From Kiritimatiellia bacterium (GTDB lineage: Bacteria > Verrucomicrobiota > Kiritimatiellia > JAAZAB01), in NCBI GenBank assembly GCA_028718125.1, contig JAQUMN010000009.1, forward strand, positions 51,554 through 115,553: DNA of 64,000 nt, written 5' to 3'. Positions 57,414 through 64,000 of this stretch are shown here, in pieces; positions within the stretch are counted from its first letter, which is position 1, and each line of letters begins with the position of its first letter. The position numbers and the translations under genes were made by a program. Under the pieces are notes generated by a model that saw only the letters and a list, made by a program, of their open reading frames with translations, did not search any database and was not told the origin of the DNA.

Positions 57414-58712
57414 TTATCCATGAGTTTTGCTCGCGGCTCTGATATTTGCCTTCTCCGCAAGGGACAGGGCCCGCTCGCTGGCCTCACGCACCAGGCTTTC
57501 AATCCCGGGATGGTAGGGGAAGCCATGATACGCTTTAGGCGCCAGATAACAGGAATAATCTCCGGCGGTTTCATATGCATGCGCCGTCGGCCAATATCCC
57601 GCATTGCCGTTGGCATAGCCGACCGCCATCATGTTTGGCCATCGCTTGCGCAGTTCAAGTCCATACCGGCAAAACACTTCGGCGGGGAGGGCAAGCAGGG
57701 GCACATCGCCCAGAAAGATTCCCGCGATCGGCACATCGTCAATAAACGGGTGGTCGCGCCTTGCTTCATATTCCGCGTCCGCTTGCCGCAACCAATCCTC
57801 CGCGAAACGGTTCAATCCTTGATCCGTCTTGCCTTTGGTCAAGGACTGCCGCTCGCGACGCAGTTCTTCCCGGCTTGCCGGCACGGCCAGCGGCAACGCG
57901 ATCCTGACTTCCTTTGCGCGAATGGATACGGACGCCAATTTGCGTCCATATCGGCTGATATTCAGGGCATGATGGGTCAACAACTCGCCGTAATGGGTTA
58001 AATCATCAGCCGTCCCTTTGCCCCAGCGGTTAAGATTGCATACCGGATCGATGTCCCCGCAAAATCCCTGCAGGAAAAGACCACGGTGCCCGCGGCGCTC
58101 AAGCGCCGCGATCAAGGCGCCCGGCCAGTCCGCCGAGACTGCGGGATCGGGCCCGAGCACCACGCCATGGCAGGCATAATTGAGCAGGAAAAGCAACTCG
58201 TCCGAACGGCGGAACACGATGCCCTGCAAGACCGGATCAATCTCATCAAACCGGCGGTTACGCCGGTTAACGCCGATAGGCTCGACAGTTTCCGAACCGT
58301 CGAGCATCTGCGCCGGACGAACATCCGCAACGGCGCGCCGGACCGCCTCGGCGATCAGATTCGGCAAGCCTTGCGCATATTGGTCCGCAAATTCACCGCA
58401 GCCCCGCAAAGGCATGACCGCCGGGCCGGAATGCGTGTGCGTGCAGGCCAGCAACACATGGGTCATCCTCCAGCCATGCTCCGCGGCGATAGCCGCACGC
58501 ACGCGGTCGGAAAATTCGATGGAAAACCCCACCAGATCGCAAGCGACCACTGTCAGCGCAGAAGTTTCATCCAGCACAACAATGGCTCTCACTTTTAAAT
58601 GATCCAACACGGTTTCCGCTCTCCGGCCGCGGTAAAACCCGTAGCCGCTGAGTTCCACACCCATGGGCGGAGTGATATCAGTTTCGCCGTACCCCACGAC
58701 AAGTTCAGACAT
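57414..58712 (-). CDS. neutral/alkaline ceramidase-like protein
   Basis: VGYGETDITPPMGVELSGYGFYRGR, LLACTHTHSGPAVMPLRGCG, LFLQGFCGDIDP. Confidence 0.85.
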   Translation of the reverse strand: MSELVVGYGETDITPPMGVELSGYGFYRGRRAETVLDHLKVRAIVVLDETSALTVVACDLVGFSIEFSDRVRAAIAAEHGWRMTHVLLACTHTHSGPAVMPLRGCGEFADQYAQGLPNLIAEAVRRAVADVRPAQMLDGSETVEPIGVNRRNRRFDEIDPVLQGIVFRRSDELLFLLNYACHGVVLGPDPAVSADWPGALIAALERRGHRGLFLQGFCGDIDPVCNLNRWGKGTADDLTHYGELLTHHALNISRYGRKLASVSIRAKEVRIALPLAVPASREELRRERQSLTKGKTDQGLNRFAEDWLRQADAEYEARRDHPFIDDVPIAGIFLGDVPLLALPAEVFCRYGLELRKRWPNMMAVGYANGNAGYWPTAHAYETAGDYSCYLAPKAYHGFPYHPGIESLVREASERALSLAEKANIRAASKTHG

Positions 58713-59967
58713 GGCGCAACGACTCCCGCTGTTCCCACAGCTTTGTAATTGCCTCGACAATATCGCGCATATCGCCGCTTTCGTTTAAAAGCACCGAATG
58801 TCTTATCCAGCAAGCCTCCCGGCACACCTGCTCGGTGTTCGGGCAGGAGACGCGCGTATAATCCATCGTCTTGCCGTAATACGGGCAGGAGAGCGGGCAA
58901 TGGCGCGGGCCATTGCCTTTCCGCTGAAACAGGGGATTCATATAAAGCGGAATCGGGTATCCGGCCGATGCGGGAATACCTTCAGCGTTTAAGGCTTTAA
59001 GGAATGTTTCGCGGGAAACACCCGGCCAGGCTTCCGTTACGAACCTGAACATATACATGTGATAGCTGCGCCGCGTTACGCGCCGGTCCCTTTGCATCAG
59101 GGCCACGCCGGGAATGCCTTTCAGGCCGCGAGTTATGATCGCGGCATTGCGCTCGCGCCGCAGGGTTTGTGCCTTTAGCCGGGTCAATTGGCCCAGCAGG
59201 ATCGCCGACTGCAGCTCGGTCATGCGCAAATTGCTGCCCAGCAGGTAATGTTCGTACCAGGCTTTGCCTTTGCCGCGGCCGCAGTTGGTGTAGCTGCGGG
59301 CCGCGTCGGCGATTTCCTCGTTGTCAGTCAACAGGATGCCGCCTTCTCCGGCAGTAATGTTTTTGCTCATCTGGAAACTGAACACCCCGCAGTCGCCAAT
59401 GGCGCCGGTGCCTTTGCCTTTCCATTGACTGCCCCAGCTATGGCAGGCGTCTTCAATGAGACGCAATTTATGTTTGCGGGCCAATGCCTTGAAAGCGTCC
59501 ATATCCACCGGCAATCCGGCCATGTGGACCGGCATGATGGCCCTGGTTTTAGAGGTAATGGCTTTTTCCGCAGCCTTTTGATCCAGATTACCCGTATTCA
59601 AGTCAATATCCGCGAACACGGGAACGGCGTTCACCTTCAATACGGCGCTGGCCGTGGCCATGAAAGTATAAGGCGGCACGATTACTTCATCGCCCGCGCC
59701 GATCCCGCAGGCCAACAGGGCGATTTCCAACGCAGCCGTGCCGTTCGTGCAGGAGACGCCGTACCCGGCGTTTTGGAACGCGGCGTATTTCTTTTCAAAC
59801 TCCGCCACTTTTTCGCCGTACCACCATTTGCCGCTGCCAAACACCTTTAACAAATTCCGGCGTTCTTCTAGTCCGATCACCGGCCATGTCACAGAGAACG
59901 GCTTTTTCCTGATCGGTTTGCCGCCAAGTATGGCCGGCGTCATTTTTTCACTAACTATCTTTGACAT
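58705..59967 (-). CDS. DegT/DnrJ/EryC1-family PLP aminotransferase
   Basis: VSCTNGTAALEIALLACGIGAGDEVIVPPYTFMATA, IEDACHSWGSQWKGKGTGAIGDCGVFSFQMSKNITAGEGG. Confidence 0.95.
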   Translation of the reverse strand: MSKIVSEKMTPAILGGKPIRKKPFSVTWPVIGLEERRNLLKVFGSGKWWYGEKVAEFEKKYAAFQNAGYGVSCTNGTAALEIALLACGIGAGDEVIVPPYTFMATASAVLKVNAVPVFADIDLNTGNLDQKAAEKAITSKTRAIMPVHMAGLPVDMDAFKALARKHKLRLIEDACHSWGSQWKGKGTGAIGDCGVFSFQMSKNITAGEGGILLTDNEEIADAARSYTNCGRGKGKAWYEHYLLGSNLRMTELQSAILLGQLTRLKAQTLRRERNAAIITRGLKGIPGVALMQRDRRVTRRSYHMYMFRFVTEAWPGVSRETFLKALNAEGIPASAGYPIPLYMNPLFQRKGNGPRHCPLSCPYYGKTMDYTRVSCPNTEQVCREACWIRHSVLLNESGDMRDIVEAITKLWEQRESLRHV

Positions 59968-59998
59968 GAATTCAATCCTCCTTATGAGATATTACCGA

Positions 59999-61816
59999 TC
60001 AGTGAAGACTAAACACAACGCCTTTCCTTTCGCACTCATACGCGCCCATATCAACGCGCCCGAAGCCCCGCCAAATGCGCGGCCGACCGTCCAGATCCGT
60101 GTTGCCTTGCATCCAGTCCTCAATTGTCCCGGCGCTGCGGCCCGGCGAATCTTTAGCCAGGCGCCAGTTGTTCGTGCTGGCGCCGGCAAAGACCGGAGCG
60201 TTTGTTATGTTCCCCTGTGTGGCGGGCAACGTGCTCGCGCAGGAATACCAGAATGAATTGCTCCGTTCCGATGTCGGCAGATACAGGTCGCTGTCCGCTA
60301 TGGCCGTATTGGACGCAATTACGCAGTTAGTGAACGTGTCGCTGCCGTTATTCGTCATATAGATACCGCCCCCGTTGGCCGTAGCATAATTGCCGGCAAT
60401 CGTGCATGACGACACGCAGGAGGTAGCGTTGGGCTCAATATAAATTCCAGCGCCATACTTCGCCGTATTGTTACCAATCAGGCAATTGCGAATGGCACCC
60501 TGGCCGTCTGAGCGGATATATACGGCTGCGCCGTAAGAATTCGCGCCGCTATTTTCCTGAATGACACAGTGATCAAACATGTAATTGTTGCGGACATAGA
60601 TGCCTGCGCCTTTATCGAGATTATTCTTAGCGATATTATTCACTATCCGGCACCAGACGGCCGTTATGCTGTTGGGGGAATAACTGCCTGCATCAATTCC
60701 GCCGCCGGTGCCTGAATTCCAAAATCTGTAATTATTACTGATAACGCAGTTGGTCAGCAACATGCTGCTGTTCTGGGCCAGGCATATTCCGCCTCCAATT
60801 TGTGCCCAATTCGTGACAATCGTGCAGTTATAAAAGGCCGAAATGGCCCCAGCGGACAAAACGCCTCCGCCAAGCAAAGCGTGGCTGACACCATAGTTAT
60901 TGCTTATGACCGTATCGGTGAATGTTGCCGTGCATTGATTCAGATAAATACCGCCACCATATCTTATCACCCCGCAAGCATTGCCTGCTATAAGACAGTT
61001 CGATATTGCGTTCCTTGTGCCTTTAAAAATATAAATGCCTCCACCATCATGACAGCTGTAATTATTGCTCACTGTGCAGTTCGCCAATATGCCGCCCGAA
61101 TAAAATACAGCCCCGCCGCCCTGACCATAACCAACGGAAACCACCGAGGTGGCAAGATTGCCGAAAATGAAACAATTATGCGCTTCGCTTTCACATAGAG
61201 CCAGACCGCCGCCGCCAGAGGATACAGCAACGCCAAAAGTTGTATTATAACAGATCACACAATTGGTGACCATCCCGTTTGTATTACACAAAACACCTCC
61301 GCCGGAAGTGGCGACATTGCTCACGACAATACAGTCGCTCAAAGTTCCATAATTAATAAAGGCTCCGCCGCCTTGCCCGAGGTTGGGGAATGTGTTGCTC
61401 GGCATATTGCCGTCGGTAAGCGTAAACCTTTCCACCACCGCGTTGGAATGGCTGATGAACACACACCGGTTGCTTACGCTCCGGTTGGCATTAATAACAG
61501 TCACATCCCGGCCGTTGAATCCGCGCAGGGTAATTCCGTTGGTAATATAAATATTGGTTGAAAGCATATAAGTACCGTTGGAGACCAGCACCGTGTCGCC
61601 CGGAGTGACGGCCTTGTCTACGCCGTTGCTGATCGTGGCCAGCGCCAGCGCCCAACTGGTCCCGGAATTGAAATCCAACCCGTTCGTGGTCACGTAATAT
61701 GTTGCCGCCCGACAGACCTGTCCACCGAGGTGAATCGAAGCGGCCAACATCGTAGAAACAATTAGTTTTTTAATGGCGTCCCTCCGCGTAATAAACTTGA
61801 ATACAAGCCAAGACAC
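59999..61816 (-). CDS. exported right-handed beta-helix / choice-of-anchor-Q protein
   Basis: repeating NCVI.NN.....GGGIY motifs, C-terminus DLDGRPRIWRGFGRVDMGAYEC. Confidence 0.88.
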   Translation of the reverse strand: MSWLVFKFITRRDAIKKLIVSTMLAASIHLGGQVCRAATYYVTTNGLDFNSGTSWALALATISNGVDKAVTPGDTVLVSNGTYMLSTNIYITNGITLRGFNGRDVTVINANRSVSNRCVFISHSNAVVERFTLTDGNMPSNTFPNLGQGGGAFINYGTLSDCIVVSNVATSGGGVLCNTNGMVTNCVICYNTTFGVAVSSGGGGLALCESEAHNCFIFGNLATSVVSVGYGQGGGAVFYSGGILANCTVSNNYSCHDGGGIYIFKGTRNAISNCLIAGNACGVIRYGGGIYLNQCTATFTDTVISNNYGVSHALLGGGVLSAGAISAFYNCTIVTNWAQIGGGICLAQNSSMLLTNCVISNNYRFWNSGTGGGIDAGSYSPNSITAVWCRIVNNIAKNNLDKGAGIYVRNNYMFDHCVIQENSGANSYGAAVYIRSDGQGAIRNCLIGNNTAKYGAGIYIEPNATSCVSSCTIAGNYATANGGGIYMTNNGSDTFTNCVIASNTAIADSDLYLPTSERSNSFWYSCASTLPATQGNITNAPVFAGASTNNWRLAKDSPGRSAGTIEDWMQGNTDLDGRPRIWRGFGRVDMGAYECERKGVVFSLH

Positions 61817-61960
61817 GATGCTTTCTTCTTATCCACATTCTATATGCATGTTTTTAATATGCCAGTTCCCAAGGAACAAGAAAGAGGGATTATTTGCCGA
61901 TTATGTGGACTCATATCTTCATCACTCTTTCAATTCCGCCACATTCTCAATTCGAAATGC

Positions 61961-64000
61961 TTAATTTCCTTCCGGCTCCGCAACTATGGTTTCATACGCG
62001 TCCAAATCGCGCAAGACAAAGCGTAGCAGCCCGTTGGTCGTCGCGGCGGCAATGATTTTGCCGTCTGCCGGATAAAACACCTTCATGGGCTTTGAGGGCA
62101 AACGCCATGTCGCTTTAATCCCTTTAATCGGCGCGGATTCGTCATAGTTCAAGAAATGCAGCACCTGCCGCCCGGTAGCCGGCTGAATGCGCAATGTGAC
62201 TTCCGTGGCCTCCGGACAATTCTTTACTTCAACCGGTATACTTTCACCTTGGGTACAAAGCGCCCAGGTGACGAGTTCCGCCCAGAATTCCTTGACGCCC
62301 GCATCATAATTCTTCACGTATGGATAACGGTTGCGATTGCCCATGACACCTTGGTAGCAGGAACCCAGTAAATTGGCGGAAATAAAACAACAGCGCCCCC
62401 GGCCGAATTGATTGAGTGTCATGGCCGGTTTACCGTTGCTCAATTCGGCCAACACCCTGGCCGTGACAGGCGCCACCTCATCCACCCCAAAATTTTTCCG
62501 GTAACTGATGGTCTTGCCATTCATAAAGCCCGCATCCGCTTTGACAGTCCAGTTCGTCAAGCCGGGAGCGCTCCTGATCCACTTGACCCCCATGACGTCG
62601 GCCAGTTTGTAATCACCCACACTTCGCCCCCATCGGTCCGCCAGCGTACTTCCGCCCGTCACGATCAAGAATCCGCCCGCCGCGGTCCAGTCACGGATAA
62701 CCTGGATTTCCTCGTCCGTGAGACTCTGCGCCGCCGCCACAATCAACACGCGATAATTCTGCAAGCGTGAAGGCGTGAGTGTCTCAGCATAAATGGGCAC
62801 CACTGGCAGATGCGCCTGCGCCAGGGCGCTGTAAATTCCGACCTGCTCGCGAATGTAGCTTCCTCCAGGGCCGTGAAACGAATCATGTTGGTAACCCGTG
62901 ACGGTCACGGTCCGTTCGGAATGCAGCATGGCCGTTTTAGCCGCGGAAACCGTATGCAGCAAATAGGGCTCCAGTTTTTTTGCCTTTTCAAACGCCTCCA
63001 AGGTTGCTTTCCACCCGCCCGCTTTCCACATCGGCCGCCAGTCTTCAATCAGGGGCAGTGTCTGACAGATAAACGGCCAATCGAAAACATACAAGCCATC
63101 GGCATGCGCAAGGGCGATTGCATAGTCCCGCCGCAGCGTCTCGGTATTGCCGCCGTAATGCGTTCCGACCGTCAGCCAAAGCGGTTTGGCTGACGAATTC
63201 CTAACCAGATCGCACATATAGGCCTCATCAATCACGCCGTTCAAGTAAGGATCGATCTGGATACTGTCCCCCATTTGCGATATGCGCGACAGCGACGCGC
63301 TAAACGGCGCATTGTAAAACGAAGGACCGGGGGAGAGCAGCGGCAACATCAAACAGTCCGGTTTCAGGCTCTTCGTGTAATCACACAGCGTCTTGAACGC
63401 CGACTCGAACACATGCGCCACCCATTCCTGGTGCTCCATAAAAAGCGCTTTTTCTTTCTGTCTATCCTCGGGTTTGGGCGGCAAGACGGTTTCAACATTC
63501 GTTATGCCCAATTCGGCCAACTTTTCCGGAGTATATTTATTCTTCAGGTAAAGACGAAATTGGCTGATGTTCTCCTCGCTCCAGCCGCCGGAATAATTGA
63601 TTTCATCAAGATGGATGCCGGCAAACGCGGGATAGTCCCTGGATTTTTCAATGACATACTTGAGATACTCCTTCATTGCACTGATCGCTTGTTCAGAGGC
63701 CCAATCGCACCAACCGGAAGGATAGCCCGTTATCCCCTCGCTACTCTTGTAATGAAGTCCATCAGCCTTGATCCTGGTATCCCCCAGTGAATAATAAAAA
63801 CACGGCGTGACGCGGAGGCCGTAGGCGGCGGCCGTGTCATAATGGTGTTTGATATCGTCATCTGCACAAGGGATGCGAAACATGCCCGCCTCTTCCAGCA
63901 TTCCACATCCCATCTCAGCCATATATCTCAACGCCTCGTCATAACCAGGCGGCGCCAGTCCATAATGATTAAGCTGTTTCAGCACGAAATGATTCGTAAT
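61961..64000 (-). CDS. beta-galactosidase/GH42-like glycoside hydrolase, N-terminus beyond window
   Basis: IHLDEINYSGGWSEENISQFRLYLKNKYTPEKLAELG; VLIVAAAQSLTDEEIQVIRDWTAAGGFLIVTGGS; ORF runs to window edge. Confidence 0.72.
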   Translation of the reverse strand: MTNHFVLKQLNHYGLAPPGYDEALRYMAEMGCGMLEEAGMFRIPCADDDIKHHYDTAAAYGLRVTPCFYYSLGDTRIKADGLHYKSSEGITGYPSGWCDWASEQAISAMKEYLKYVIEKSRDYPAFAGIHLDEINYSGGWSEENISQFRLYLKNKYTPEKLAELGITNVETVLPPKPEDRQKEKALFMEHQEWVAHVFESAFKTLCDYTKSLKPDCLMLPLLSPGPSFYNAPFSASLSRISQMGDSIQIDPYLNGVIDEAYMCDLVRNSSAKPLWLTVGTHYGGNTETLRRDYAIALAHADGLYVFDWPFICQTLPLIEDWRPMWKAGGWKATLEAFEKAKKLEPYLLHTVSAAKTAMLHSERTVTVTGYQHDSFHGPGGSYIREQVGIYSALAQAHLPVVPIYAETLTPSRLQNYRVLIVAAAQSLTDEEIQVIRDWTAAGGFLIVTGGSTLADRWGRSVGDYKLADVMGVKWIRSAPGLTNWTVKADAGFMNGKTISYRKNFGVDEVAPVTARVLAELSNGKPAMTLNQFGRGRCCFISANLLGSCYQGVMGNRNRYPYVKNYDAGVKEFWAELVTWALCTQGESIPVEVKNCPEATEVTLRIQPATGRQVLHFLNYDESAPIKGIKATWRLPSKPMKVFYPADGKIIAAATTNGLLRFVLRDLDAYETIVAEPEGN

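Noticed and set aside
1-64000. CRISPR array or prophage
   Set aside because: No regularly spaced direct repeats, cas genes, integrase or phage structural genes were seen.

Overview
The window looks like a PVC-type (Kiritimatiellota/Verrucomicrobiota-like) bacterial chromosome; that taxonomy is inference. Main blocks: (1) ~2.3-18.6 kb, minus strand: a MoxR/DUF58/BatA-VWA/DUF4159/DUF4175-type cluster, with a VapBC toxin-antitoxin pair inserted on the opposite strand. (2) ~18.9-24.8 kb: two large hybrid histidine kinases. (3) ~32-45.7 kb: a complete selenocysteine locus (selA, selB, selD and a tRNA-Sec with UCA anticodon). Beside it are three genes that the ORF track reports as truncated or split at an in-frame UGA. 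Each continues coherently in frame past that UGA, and each has a perfect 8-9 bp hairpin 20-27 nt downstream, which fits the bacterial SECIS model. Two of the three share a U-G-G-x-x-G-Y-x-G C-terminal motif. I consider this the main discovery: a candidate membrane/extracytoplasmic selenoprotein module with a NapH-like ferredoxin, a thioredoxin/CcdA-like protein and a giant carboxypeptidase-regulatory-repeat protein. (4) ~45.8-47.9 kb: a 2-hydroxyacyl-CoA dehydratase-like protein plus its activator ATPase. (5) ~47.9-55 kb: an NMT1-like binding protein / SpoIIE phosphatase / STAS / anti-sigma-kinase partner-switching cluster with an NCS2 permease and a GOLPH3-like protein. (6) Four 121-bp MITE-like elements with terminal inverted repeats; three have ~10-bp target-site duplications. 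tRNA-Tyr and tRNA-Arg are also present. No CRISPR array, rRNA or phage was seen.
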